Shown here piece by piece: positions 1 through 7,398 of a stretch of 34,219 nt of DNA. Source of the stretch: Spirochaetota bacterium (GTDB lineage Bacteria > Spirochaetota > Spirochaetia > ARS1246). The notes under the pieces are model-generated. The model saw nothing but the letters and a program-made list of their open reading frames with translations, was not told the DNA's origin and ran no database searches. Each line of letters opens with the position of its first letter. Within the stretch, counting starts at the first letter, position 1. The DNA is taken from positions 1 through 34,219 of the forward strand of contig JAJRYZ010000071.1 of assembly GCA_024275515.1 (NCBI GenBank), read 5' to 3'. Made by a program: the position numbers and the translations under genes.

Positions 1-51
1 CAGCGCGACATCGAGCAACTCGGACGAGGTGTCGACGGCAAGGATCGTCAA
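1..51 (-). CDS. tsaB: TsaB, tRNA t6A biosynthesis protein (N-terminal fragment)
   Basis: Only the first 17 codons lie in the window; the gene continues beyond base 1. The minus strand reads (M)TILAVDTSSELLDVAL, the typical start of the TsaB/YeaZ ASKHA-fold protein (ILAIDTS-type phosphate-binding strand). TsaB works with TsaD and TsaE to make N6-threonylcarbamoyladenosine at position 37 of ANN-decoding tRNAs. The start codon would be TTG at 51-49, overlapping the TGA stop of tsaE in a TTGA overlap, which implies translational coupling. The neighbouring tsaE gene supports the call. No downstream residues can be checked. Confidence 0.85.
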   Translation of the reverse strand, partial: MTILAVDTSSELLDVAL

Positions 52-479
52 TGCCCGCTCCCTTTGATCGTAATACGACGCTCATCGCCTTCGATCGCAA
101 ACGTCACGCGAATGAGCGGCGCGGGAAAATCGCGGAAAAAACTTCCCGCCTTTTCGGCCCATTCGACGACCACGACCGCAGGTCGTTCGAGTATCTCATC
201 GAGTCCGAGGAGTTCAAGCTCCTCGTCGGAACCGGTCCGGTACAGGTCGATGTGGACGAAAGGAAGTCGCCCTTCATACTCGCAGACGAGCGTAAAACTG
301 GGACTGACCACGCGCTCGCGCACCCCGAGTCCCCGGGCGACTCCACGGGCGAATACGGTCTTCCCCGACCCGAGAGGGCCGCTGAGTGCGACAACAACGC
401 CGACCGAAAGTCGTCGGGAAAGGTCGAAACCGAGCGCGTCGGTCTCCAATTCGTTTCGGGTGCGGACGGTTCGGTTCAT
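48..479 (-). CDS. tsaE: TsaE, tRNA threonylcarbamoyladenosine biosynthesis ATPase
   Basis: Small P-loop ATPase that cycles the TsaB-TsaD complex during t6A37 synthesis in the cytoplasm. The chosen start (MNRTVRT) gives 143 aa, close to the family norm; the reading frame extends 15 codons further upstream, but this ATG has a GGGATAGGA-type ribosome site just before it. Visible features are the Walker A motif GPLGSGKT, the SPSFTLVCEY segment, the HIDLYR strand with its conserved Asp, and VVVVEWAEK, the usual Walker-B-like EW motif. Its stop overlaps the TTG start of tsaB. It follows the PilZ gene by about 50 bases, so it may be cotranscribed with the flagellar cluster. Confidence 0.93.
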   Translation of the reverse strand: MNRTVRTRNELETDALGFDLSRRLSVGVVVALSGPLGSGKTVFARGVARGLGVRERVVSPSFTLVCEYEGRLPFVHIDLYRTGSDEELELLGLDEILERPAVVVVEWAEKAGSFFRDFPAPLIRVTFAIEGDERRITIKGSGH

Positions 480-530
480 TCCTATCCCCACACGATAGTA
501 GATCAAAAGCGATGCGCCGGTCAACGAGAA

Positions 531-1658
531 TCACTCGCTGCCGTACTCGTATATATAGGAATTGATTCGGTTCAAGTTCTTCTTCGACACGCGCGTGAAC
601 ATGACATGCATGATGCTTCCAAGCGCGTCGTCCTTCCTAACGCGTACGATTTTGCCATAGGAGGAGACCGGTCGGCCGCGGTCGGTTTCGAAATCGACCT
701 TGACCAATGATTCCGACGGCAGCGTGCGCGTCGCGCGAATACTGCATCCGCCGGCTGAAACTTCGATGATGGTTCCGAGCACGCCTTGTCTTTTGTCGAC
801 ATAGGCCTTCTTCCGTCTGTTCCGGCCGGTTCCCAGAGTCACGATTCGTACCGGATAGCAGTAGCACGGGCGTTCGAGCGCCTTGCGGCGGAATCGACGT
901 TGCTTAGCCGTCTGGATTTTTCCGGAATGCTGTAAAAACGTCGCCGGCAAGCCCTTGAACGTGTTGTAACCGGTGACCTTTGACTCGAACGAAAATCCCT
1001 CGCCGTTGGGTTTCCAGAAATGCGCAACCACCGGCGACCATTTTCGCCATCTGACGATCTGACCGGAGTCCGTTTCCGGCGCTTCGACCGCGATTCCGTC
1101 TTTGAGCACCGCGATGACTCTGCTTGGGTAGCGGGCGCCGTCTTCGCCGCAAAGCGACAGGCGTTGGCCGGGTTTGAGCTGCTTGGTCGAGCTGATAGAG
1201 ACACTCTTTTGCGCGTTGCGCTCGATAATCTGCTTGATGCGAAACAGTGTGAGCTTTTGTGCTTCCTTTACGTCTTCGGCGGCGACTTGTTGGTCGATCT
1301 GGGCGATCGCCTTGTTTAGATAGAAATCGAGCTGTCTGGAATTAGCGAGCAGGGCCATCGGGTTGCGTACATTGTAAGTGTCGCGAACGTATTCAAGCGT
1401 TCTGATATGAGCGCGCGAGAGACCGAGCTGTTTCGCCCGCCGTCTGAATGCCCCGCGCCGATACCGCCGCGCTCCACCGGCCGCTCGGGCGCGACCGTGC
1501 GACGCTCCCGATATTATCAGAAAGACGACGAAAGCAACAACAATACCCGCCATGAGCAGGATCGTATTGGTATCGGCTTTCGTGACGAACTGCGTATCGA
1601 ATCTGCTCTGCAGTAGAACGATCCACGGAGCCGCTGCGAGCCGGTCGATACCGCTCAA
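531..1658 (-). CDS. Membrane-anchored YcgR-like PilZ domain protein
   Basis: About 375 aa from a TTG at 1658 that overlaps the stop of the upstream gene (TTGA). The frame stays open further upstream, but that part is antisense-like, Arg-rich sequence overlapping the neighbouring gene. One transmembrane helix lies at about residues 32-50 (TILLMAGIVVAFVVFLIIS), then a basic linker, a YcgR-N-like beta domain (QRLSLCGEDGARYPSRV onward) and a C-terminal PilZ domain. The c-di-GMP motif is RRFRR (RxxxR) followed by EVSAGG, where Glu replaces the usual Asp/Asn of [DN]xSxxG. YcgR-type proteins act as flagellar brakes when bound to c-di-GMP, and the position beside fliD fits a motility role. Binding competence is uncertain because of the Glu. 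An alternative start is the Met inside the helix. Confidence 0.8.
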   Translation of the reverse strand: MSGIDRLAAAPWIVLLQSRFDTQFVTKADTNTILLMAGIVVAFVVFLIISGASHGRARAAGGARRYRRGAFRRRAKQLGLSRAHIRTLEYVRDTYNVRNPMALLANSRQLDFYLNKAIAQIDQQVAAEDVKEAQKLTLFRIKQIIERNAQKSVSISSTKQLKPGQRLSLCGEDGARYPSRVIAVLKDGIAVEAPETDSGQIVRWRKWSPVVAHFWKPNGEGFSFESKVTGYNTFKGLPATFLQHSGKIQTAKQRRFRRKALERPCYCYPVRIVTLGTGRNRRKKAYVDKRQGVLGTIIEVSAGGCSIRATRTLPSESLVKVDFETDRGRPVSSYGKIVRVRKDDALGSIMHVMFTRVSKKNLNRINSYIYEYGSE

Positions 1659-2533
1659 CGGACGCCGTCTCCGTCCGCCGTCGCCGTCGCGTCGATGAGC
1701 TCGGCGAACCGCGGTCCGATCTCGTATTCGAGAAGGTCGCCGATCGTAATCGTGTCTGCGTCGGTTATCGCCGCGGACAGTTCGGAAAGCAAACCGTTCA
1801 ACGTGCTCCAGCACTCCGTTATCGACTCCGAGCCGATGCGGAGACTCGCAAGATCGCGAATACGCTGTTCGCCGATAGACGAAAGAAGACGCATGAGCTT
1901 CTGCGCGAGCTCGAAAAAGCGCAGCACGCGACCCATGGCCTCCGAGTCTTCGCCGTTTTGCAGGTAGGCCGACACATCCGAAAGATCGGAGATTGCTTTG
2001 CGCAATGCGGGAATCGTCGCACAGAGATTCTTTTCCGGTTCCGCTATCTCCAGCCACCGATCCTCGAGCACGGGAGTAATCTCCCGGGAAAACTCCGAAA
2101 GGGCCGAGATGTCCGTTTCCTTCGGTTCGCTTGCGTCGAGGAATCTGCCGGCGGTGTCCTCGCCGACTACGGTGGTCAACAGCTCGGCAACGGCCTTCCG
2201 CTCCTCGAGCAACGCGGAAACGACGGGCGAATCGACGACGGTCGCTTCAACGAATGTCGAAAAGTAGCCGTGCAACGACTCGAGTTTTTCGGCCAGAAAC
2301 TCGAACGGCGTCACCGCAACGACGTCGACCGACCCGATTTCTTCCACCGGCTGAGTCTCCCATGACGGCTTCTCCGACAGATCCAGCGAACTCCCGTCGC
2401 TGGTGATCGACCGAATCTGCAGTCCCGACTCGCCGAGCCACTTCTCGATTCCGGCGACCACGTCTCCGAGCGTCGATTCGCTTTCGAGGGTGTAGTCGAT
2501 GGATTGACTGTTGATCGTTATGTGCATGCTCAC
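1655..2533 (-). CDS. Hypothetical protein of the flagellar cluster
   Basis: 292 aa, acidic, with no signal peptide or membrane helix. I do not recognise a family. The first 55 residues (MSMHITINSQSIDYTL..., then a predicted helix DVVAGIEKWLGE and two strands) look like a small beta-grasp/ubiquitin-like module. The rest is largely helical, with Leu heptads around RFFELAQKLMRLLSSIGEQ. The start is a GTG at 2533; an in-frame ATG two codons later is equally possible, and an AAGGAG site lies 11-17 bases upstream. It sits 27 bases after fliD and its TGA overlaps the TTG of the PilZ gene, so it is coupled to both. A role in filament assembly, such as a chaperone or cap-associated factor, is only a guess from position. 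Confidence 0.8.
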   Translation of the reverse strand: MSMHITINSQSIDYTLESESTLGDVVAGIEKWLGESGLQIRSITSDGSSLDLSEKPSWETQPVEEIGSVDVVAVTPFEFLAEKLESLHGYFSTFVEATVVDSPVVSALLEERKAVAELLTTVVGEDTAGRFLDASEPKETDISALSEFSREITPVLEDRWLEIAEPEKNLCATIPALRKAISDLSDVSAYLQNGEDSEAMGRVLRFFELAQKLMRLLSSIGEQRIRDLASLRIGSESITECWSTLNGLLSELSAAITDADTITIGDLLEYEIGPRFAELIDATATADGDGVR

Positions 2534-2560
2534 GCCTGTTCGATCTCCTTCGGAACGTCG

Positions 2561-4591
2561 CTATCGGCCGTTGCCGCCGCTGCGGTTGAAATTGTCGAGT
2601 TGTTGAGAGCTCCGCTCAAGCGCGTTGAGCGCGCCCTCCATAGCGCCGTACTCTTTACGGTATTCCTGTTCGATGCGCGCGAGACGCGCCTCGAAATCTT
2701 CGATGTCTTCCGTAGCCGTCGATATCTGGTTGGACAGCGTGGAAAGCCTCGTCGCGATGAACCCGCCTGTTTCGACGTACGGTTTCGCGTATCTATCGAA
2801 CGCGAAGGCGACGCCGCTGTCGACGATCATGTCACCGTCGGTATCTTGTCCGAAAAGTTCCCTCACCGCGTCCATCGATCCCGCCAAAGCGGCGTCCAGC
2901 TTCGCTTCGTCGATATCGAGGTATCCACGAAGTCGCGCGCGATCAACCGCGCCGGCGCCGGTTCGTGCGGGGTTGGTAGACACGCCGATCTGATCGAGAA
3001 GCGCGAGCCGCCGGCCGTCACGGGTGGGGTAGGAGTTCATCATGATCGTTTGGGCCCGAGATTTGAGCTGCATAAGCGTGATGTCGCCCTGAAAAAGACC
3101 GAGTCGTTCTCGCGCATTGGCCCGCTCATCGTCGCTGAGGTAGCCGATCTCGTCGATGACGTTCTCCGAACTGGTGGTGAGAATATTTATTTCCGAGAGT
3201 AGTTGGTTGTACTGGCCGACAAAGGCGATAATCGCTTCCTTGACCGCGTCACGGTCGGGCGCGATCGATATCTCGACCGGCTCATCGCTTGCCGAATGGA
3301 GGGTGAGCGTGACTCCGGGAATGAGATCGTCGATTTCGTTGGAACTTCGCAGGACCTCGATTCCGTCGATAAGCACGACCGCGTCGCCGGCCGCTTCGAT
3401 CGCGTTGGTCGGGAGGAACTCGCCGCGGGAGGTCGGGTCAAATATTTTCACATGCTCCAAAGTAAAGGTGCGGTGCGTATTGTCGTTTCGCAGGTTGAGT
3501 CCGGAGACGAACCGACCGTAGTCGCCGAGTGGAACACTGATGGTCTGCGATCCTTCCGTATCGGCGACCGCCGGAAGCTCAATTTCGCCTCCGTCGGTGA
3601 CGACGGAAAACACGGTAAGATCGTCGCGCCTTTCCGGCGGTTTCGGCGGCTGCCAGTCCGGAGCGACGACCCGCGACGACTCGTTGCGGATGACGATTCC
3701 CTGGAACTCGATACCCGGCGCCTCGGGAGTCGACGGGCCCGGCGGCGGCGTCGGCGGCGTGTACTCGTAGGGGATCTTGGTCATCGAATAGGTTATCTCC
3801 ATGACCAACCCTTCCTTGACTTCGACGCTCGGCGCAAGCGGAACTCGTAACGCAGCCAGCGGCTCGACAAGCGCGCCGGTATCGAGAAAACGGACGTATT
3901 CGTCGTCGATTGGATTGGTGAGTGAGCGGACCGTCGCCCGGTCGACGGTGAGATCTCTGAAGGTGTCGTCCGCGGGTTTGAGCATACCCGATCCGACTCC
4001 GAAAGCGGCGGAGTCCTCGAGAAATCGCAGCGTATTCGCCGCTCCGGTTTCGAGCCCTTCGAGCAGGAATACTTCGGTATCGGCGGTATCGCGCACTACG
4101 CGGGCCCGAAGAATGTCGCCGGCGCGTTCATTGATCGTGCGGGCGAAGGTACGAAGCGATCCGCCGCGGAACGAGAATCCCGTCTCTTTCTCTCCGACCG
4201 CGAATCTGTAAATCCCTTCGGGAACCTCGTAGTCGCGACTCAACGACGGAGTTGCGAAACGATCGCGCGACGCGGTACGCTTGACGATGATCCTCGAGAC
4301 CTCCTCGATCGCGGTCCGTTCGGCCGTCGCGGTGACGACCTCGTCATCGGAGGAGGAGGCGACGCGATCGTTGAACGGGTTGTCGAATCCAAAGAGCGAT
4401 TTCGACGTATCGCGCAGCCGCGAAAGGTTGCGGTTGAGATCCTGCCAGGCCGACCGCTGAGTCTCATAGCGGGTCCGCCGCTCCTCCAGTCGATCAAGAG
4501 GTATACGTTCGACCGCCATCAGATCTTCTATGATCTTGTCCGTGTTGTATTTGCTTGCGCCGGGCACGCCCGGTATTGATAGGTCCGACAT
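2561..4591 (-). CDS. fliD: FliD, flagellar filament cap protein (HAP2)
   Basis: 676 aa, the long form usual for spirochaetes. FliD caps the growing filament (periplasmic in spirochaetes) and folds exported flagellin into place. The N-terminal segment SDLSIPGVPGASKYNTDKII followed by DLMAVERIPLDRLEERR matches the FliD_N helical leg. The C-terminal third (AIIAFVGQYNQLLSEI, LMQLKSRAQTIMMNSYP, then a long terminal coiled coil LSNQISTATEDIEDFEARL) matches FliD_C. The middle contains a proline-rich insert (YTPPTPPPGPSTPEAPG) between surface domains, probably a linker. It lies 59 bases after flaG, the standard pairing, and probably shares its transcript. Confidence 0.95.
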   Translation of the reverse strand: MSDLSIPGVPGASKYNTDKIIEDLMAVERIPLDRLEERRTRYETQRSAWQDLNRNLSRLRDTSKSLFGFDNPFNDRVASSSDDEVVTATAERTAIEEVSRIIVKRTASRDRFATPSLSRDYEVPEGIYRFAVGEKETGFSFRGGSLRTFARTINERAGDILRARVVRDTADTEVFLLEGLETGAANTLRFLEDSAAFGVGSGMLKPADDTFRDLTVDRATVRSLTNPIDDEYVRFLDTGALVEPLAALRVPLAPSVEVKEGLVMEITYSMTKIPYEYTPPTPPPGPSTPEAPGIEFQGIVIRNESSRVVAPDWQPPKPPERRDDLTVFSVVTDGGEIELPAVADTEGSQTISVPLGDYGRFVSGLNLRNDNTHRTFTLEHVKIFDPTSRGEFLPTNAIEAAGDAVVLIDGIEVLRSSNEIDDLIPGVTLTLHSASDEPVEISIAPDRDAVKEAIIAFVGQYNQLLSEINILTTSSENVIDEIGYLSDDERANARERLGLFQGDITLMQLKSRAQTIMMNSYPTRDGRRLALLDQIGVSTNPARTGAGAVDRARLRGYLDIDEAKLDAALAGSMDAVRELFGQDTDGDMIVDSGVAFAFDRYAKPYVETGGFIATRLSTLSNQISTATEDIEDFEARLARIEQEYRKEYGAMEGALNALERSSQQLDNFNRSGGNGR

Positions 4592-4650
4592 CTCCGCCTA
4601 CATCAGTCGATGACTTCTATGTATCGCACTCAGGCGGCGATATCCGAGGC

Positions 4651-5016
4651 TCAGATAAACTCGTCGATCAACAACCCGATCGCTTCCCGAATGCGGACGT
4701 GCAACCGCTGCAGCACTTCAGGAGGAATCTCCTTTATTACCTTATCGGTTTTCCCGTCGATCACCTTTACGACCACCTGGTCGAGTTCCTCGTTGACCGA
4801 GAACTTGAGGCGTTTATTGAAAAACTGGGTGTAATCGAGTATTTCTTCCAAATACTGTTGCGTCGTCCGCTTTTCGGCATCTTTCGCAGCCCGGTCGGCG
4901 AGACGGCGAGCCACATCTCTGGCGTTTTGCTGTGTGACCTGGTCCTGCTGCCGAAAGCGTTGAGTCTGTTCGGCCGACTGTCCGGCGCTATTTACGCCGT
5001 TTATCTCAAGGTCCAT
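4651..5016 (-). CDS. flaG: FlaG family flagellar protein
   Basis: 121 aa. The C-terminal half carries the FlaG core LKFSVNEELDQVVVKVIDG followed by TDKVIKEIPPEVLQRL and a terminal helix. The N-terminal 50 residues are Gln/Arg-rich and probably disordered or coiled coil. FlaG proteins influence filament length and are usually encoded next to fliD, as here. Its ATG sits directly downstream of the probable flaB terminator at 5027-5062, so flaG-fliD may depend on read-through from flaB or on a promoter I could not identify. Confidence 0.92.
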   Translation of the reverse strand: MDLEINGVNSAGQSAEQTQRFRQQDQVTQQNARDVARRLADRAAKDAEKRTTQQYLEEILDYTQFFNKRLKFSVNEELDQVVVKVIDGKTDKVIKEIPPEVLQRLHVRIREAIGLLIDEFI

Positions 5017-5026
5017 ACGGTCCCTC

Positions 5027-5062
5027 TTTTAAAAAGACGGAAGGGGGCGCGAGCCCCTTCCC
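5027..5062 (-). terminator. Rho-independent terminator after flaB
   Basis: On the minus strand a GC-rich hairpin (GGAAGGGG paired with CCCCTTCC, stem bases 5039-5046 and 5054-5061) is followed by a short U run (TCTTTTT at 5036-5030). It lies between the flaB stop and the flaG start, about 60 bases past flaB. It should make flagellin mRNA far more abundant than the flaG-fliD message. Confidence 0.8.
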
Positions 5063-5124
5063 GATGATCCGACGGTAAGGTGACGTCCAGATCCCTCACC
5101 ATCGATGTTCTAAGAACGGAGAGT

Positions 5125-5973
5125 TTACCCCAGGAGCTGAAGAACGGACTGCGGCTGGGTGTTCGCCTGTGCCAGCATTGCTGTGCTTGACTGAACCAGG
5201 ATCTGGTTTTTTACATAATCAACCATTTCGCTGGCCATGTTCACGTCCCGAATTCTCGATTCCGCAGCTTGAAGATTCTCGGCGGCGGTGGCGATACCGA
5301 CGGAGGCCATTTCGAACCTGTTCTGGTATGCGCCGAGGTCGGCGCGCTGTTTGGAAACGACCTTAAGAGCCGTGTCCAGTACGCCGATCGTGCGGTTCGC
5401 CTGGTCGGGGGTCGAGATCGAAATGGTCTCGTTGGCCCCCTGCGTTCCCTGAATGCCGAGTGCTTCCGCAGTCATTGCGCCGATGTAAACCCGTTCATTC
5501 TGGTCCATGTTTGCGCCGACTTGGAACTGCATAACCCGATCGGAACCTTCCGTATACGCGCCGGTGAGCATATTCATACCGTTGAACTGGGCGTGCGAAG
5601 CAATCCGATTGATTTCGTCGACGAGCTGTGATACCTCGACTTGGATTTGCAGACGGTCCTCGTCGGTGTACACTCCGTTTGCCGATTGCACCGAAAGCTC
5701 TCTGAGCCGATGAAGGATATCCTGGGTTTCCGACAGATACGCCTCGGTGGTCTGTATGAAGGAAACACCGTTCTGGATATTTCGTTCGGCTTGATTGAGA
5801 CCGCGAATCTGCGATCGCAGTTTTTCGGACACCGCGAGCCCGGAAGCGTCGTCGGCAGCCTTGTTGATCCGCATCCCGGAGCTCAGCCTTTCGATGTTTT
5901 TGCTTACTCGGTCGGCTTGCGTGCTGAGGGTCCGGTTGGCAAACATGGCACTCATGTTGTGGTTTATAATCAT
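5125..5973 (-). CDS. flaB: FlaB flagellin, periplasmic filament core protein (copy A)
   Basis: 282 aa. The N-terminal flagellin helix starts [16 protein letters not shown] and contains [19 protein letters not shown]; the C-terminal helix ends [18 protein letters not shown]. Both D0/D1 regions are complete, and the short middle without D2/D3 is typical of spirochaete FlaB, which forms the core of periplasmic flagella. Compared with the neighbouring copy, the loop after NGMNMLTG is shorter ([20 protein letters not shown]). The Shine-Dalgarno site AAGGAGG lies five bases before ATG and is probably controlled by the hairpin at 5997-6015. A strong terminator follows. Two tandem FlaB genes suggest a mixed core filament. 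Confidence 0.97.
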   Translation of the reverse strand: MIINHNMSAMFANRTLSTQADRVSKNIERLSSGMRINKAADDASGLAVSEKLRSQIRGLNQAERNIQNGVSFIQTTEAYLSETQDILHRLRELSVQSANGVYTDEDRLQIQVEVSQLVDEINRIASHAQFNGMNMLTGAYTEGSDRVMQFQVGANMDQNERVYIGAMTAEALGIQGTQGANETISISTPDQANRTIGVLDTALKVVSKQRADLGAYQNRFEMASVGIATAAENLQAAESRIRDVNMASEMVDYVKNQILVQSSTAMLAQANTQPQSVLQLLG

Positions 5974-5980
5974 AAGCCCC

Positions 5981-6015
5981 TCCTTGATGAGTTTCCGAAG
6001 GCATCCATTGCCTTC
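5981..6015 (-). promoter_or_regulatory. Candidate CsrA-binding leader of flaB copy A
   Basis: In the minus-strand transcript a perfect 7-bp hairpin (GAAGGCA/TGCCTTC, bases 6015-6009 and 6003-5997) presents a five-base loop AUGGA, which fits the CsrA consensus ANGGA. About a dozen bases downstream the Shine-Dalgarno sequence contains a second ANGGA (AAGGA, 5985-5981). This two-site design, one in a loop and one over the ribosome site, matches known CsrA control of flagellin in Bacillus (hag). csrA itself is not in the window. Confidence 0.6.
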
Positions 6016-6191
6016 CTTTCGTCATGCTGGCATGAAGAACACAGAGGGTACTCGCGCCACCCCCGCTCCGTTCATTTCCCTCATGCAACAACGGGTGGAT
6101 TCCGGAGTTACCGAAAACAACCCGCACGTCGCGCATGACAACACAAGAAGAGTACGTTTTCAAAGATCAGAACGGAAACTGTACGAAGGAC

Positions 6192-6232
6192 GCCGCAGAA
6201 TATGTGCAACAACACGCTACGATTCCTGCGGC
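6192..6232. repeat. Inverted repeat between the two flaB genes
   Basis: GCCGCAG at 6192-6198 pairs with CTGCGGC at 6226-6232, and the stem extends by AAT/ATT with one bulged base. The loop of about 20 bases has a further short GTG/CAC pairing. There is no U tract on either strand, so it is a poor intrinsic terminator. It may stabilise the 3' end of the upstream flaB message. The rest of 5974-6257 holds the flaB copy A leader and no gene. Confidence 0.45.
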
Positions 6233-6257
6233 AATCCTCCGAACATAGTGTAATAGG

Positions 6258-7118
6258 CTATCCAAGCAATTGCAATACCGTCTGGGTTTTCGCGTTCGCC
6301 TGGGCAAGCATCGCGGTACCCGACTGGACGAGAATCGCCTGCTTGGTGTACTGAACCATTTCGGCGGCCATGTCGGCGTCTCGAATACGCGACTCGGCCG
6401 CTTGCAGGTTTTCGGCGCCCATGTCAATTCCCGCCACCGCCATTTCGAGACGGTTTTGATACGCGCCGAGATCTGCTCTTTGCTTGTTGACGATACTCAG
6501 CGCACCGTCGATGACGCCGATGGCTCGGTTCGCCTGTTCGGGCGTCGAGATCGAAAGCAAGTCGCCTGTACCGGTCTGCTTGAGCTGAAGCGCCTCCGAA
6601 GTCATTGTTCCGATATACAGCCGCTCGCGTTGGTCCATGTTTGCGCCGATGTGCAGCCACATCGAACCGGTTACGGTATTCTCTCCGCGTTCCATCGCGA
6701 ACCTGCCGGTAAGCATGTTCATCCCGTTGAACTGCGCATGAGAGGCGATCCGGTCGACTTCGTCGATAAGTTGGGAAACCTCTACCTGAATCTGCATTCG
6801 GTCTTCGTCCGAATAGATTCCATTCGCCGATTGTACCGATAGCTCCCGCAGCCGGTGCAGGATATCCTGCGTCTCCTGCAGATACCCTTCGGTCGTCTGG
6901 ATAAATGACACTCCGTTTTCCGCGTTCCGCGACGCCTGCTGAAGACCACGGATCTGCGCTCTCATCTTCTCGGAAACGGCCAGACCCGACGCGTCGTCGC
7001 CGGCGCGGTTGATCCGCAGACCGGATGAGAGTTTTTCGATCGACCTGTCCAGCGCCGCGTTGGTCTGCTTGAGTTGGTTGCGTGCGAAGATCGCACTCAT
7101 GTTGTGATTGATTATCAT
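6258..7118 (-). CDS. flaB: FlaB flagellin, periplasmic filament core protein (copy B)
   Basis: 286 aa, closely similar to the downstream copy. It has the canonical spirochaetal middle region [19 protein letters not shown] followed by [19 protein letters not shown], and ends [18 protein letters not shown]. Complete N- and C-terminal flagellin helices indicate a functional filament core subunit exported by the flagellar type III system. Its ribosome site (GGAGGAAG) is two to three bases before ATG, preceded by a GGA-rich leader with a loop-presented AAGGA. No terminator with a U tract separates it from copy A, so the two may be partly cotranscribed. Confidence 0.97.
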   Translation of the reverse strand: MIINHNMSAIFARNQLKQTNAALDRSIEKLSSGLRINRAGDDASGLAVSEKMRAQIRGLQQASRNAENGVSFIQTTEGYLQETQDILHRLRELSVQSANGIYSDEDRMQIQVEVSQLIDEVDRIASHAQFNGMNMLTGRFAMERGENTVTGSMWLHIGANMDQRERLYIGTMTSEALQLKQTGTGDLLSISTPEQANRAIGVIDGALSIVNKQRADLGAYQNRLEMAVAGIDMGAENLQAAESRIRDADMAAEMVQYTKQAILVQSGTAMLAQANAKTQTVLQLLG

Positions 7119-7120
7119 AT

Positions 7121-7156
7121 CTTCCTCCGTGAGATTCTTTCGGACATCCTTGCCCG
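7121..7156 (-). promoter_or_regulatory. Candidate CsrA-binding leader of flaB copy B
   Basis: The minus-strand leader forms the hairpin CGGGCA-AGGA-TGTCCG (bases 7156-7141; six pairs, one G-U), exposing AAGGA when the closing A is included. The ribosome site ACGGAGGAAG (about 7130-7121) supplies further GGA cores. Upstream, between 7235 and 7190, three more AGGA motifs occur. The layout mirrors the leader of the other flaB gene although the stem sequences differ. Confidence 0.55.
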
Positions 7157-7197
7157 AGATAAACAGCGATCAGTTGCGTTTCTGCCGGGTTGCCTCC

Positions 7198-7206
7198 TTA
7201 TTTCAT
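7198..7206 (-). other. Minimal start-stop reading frame in flaB leader
   Basis: In the leader of flaB copy B the sequence AGGAGATTCCA is followed by ATG AAA TAA and immediately by GGAGG. This two-codon frame has an excellent ribosome site. It may be chance in a GGA-rich leader, or a site of ribosome loading that affects flagellin translation. The rest of 7119-7398 has no other gene; I found no convincing sigma-28 promoter on this strand. Confidence 0.3.
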
Positions 7207-7353
7207 TGGAATCTCCTAATCTCCTGTTCAGTTCGGCCGATACATAGACTAAGAGGGGAGGTATCCTTTCTTCTCACTATTGAAAAAGAACACCGCCTCA
7301 TCTCCTGTTTCGGCGTGGGGTCGTAAAAACTTGACGCAGTTTTCCGTGGGAGG

Positions 7354-7376
7354 AAAAAAAGGCGGCCGTCGGCCCG
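7354..7376 (-). terminator. Probable terminator after the TPR gene
   Basis: On the minus strand a short GC-rich hairpin (GGCC-GAC-GGCC, 7374-7364) is followed by GCC and a run of seven T (7360-7354), about 25 bases past the stop of the TPR protein gene. The stem is short but the U tract is good. It separates the zapA/PilZ/TPR unit from the flaB genes. Confidence 0.6.
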
Positions 7377-7398
7377 GAGACAATCGCGCCCGGCGATC

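Noticed and set aside
7222-7236. GCCGAA/GCCGAT palindromic sequence as a flaB sigma-28 -10 box
   Set aside because: No TAAA box at the right distance on the minus strand.
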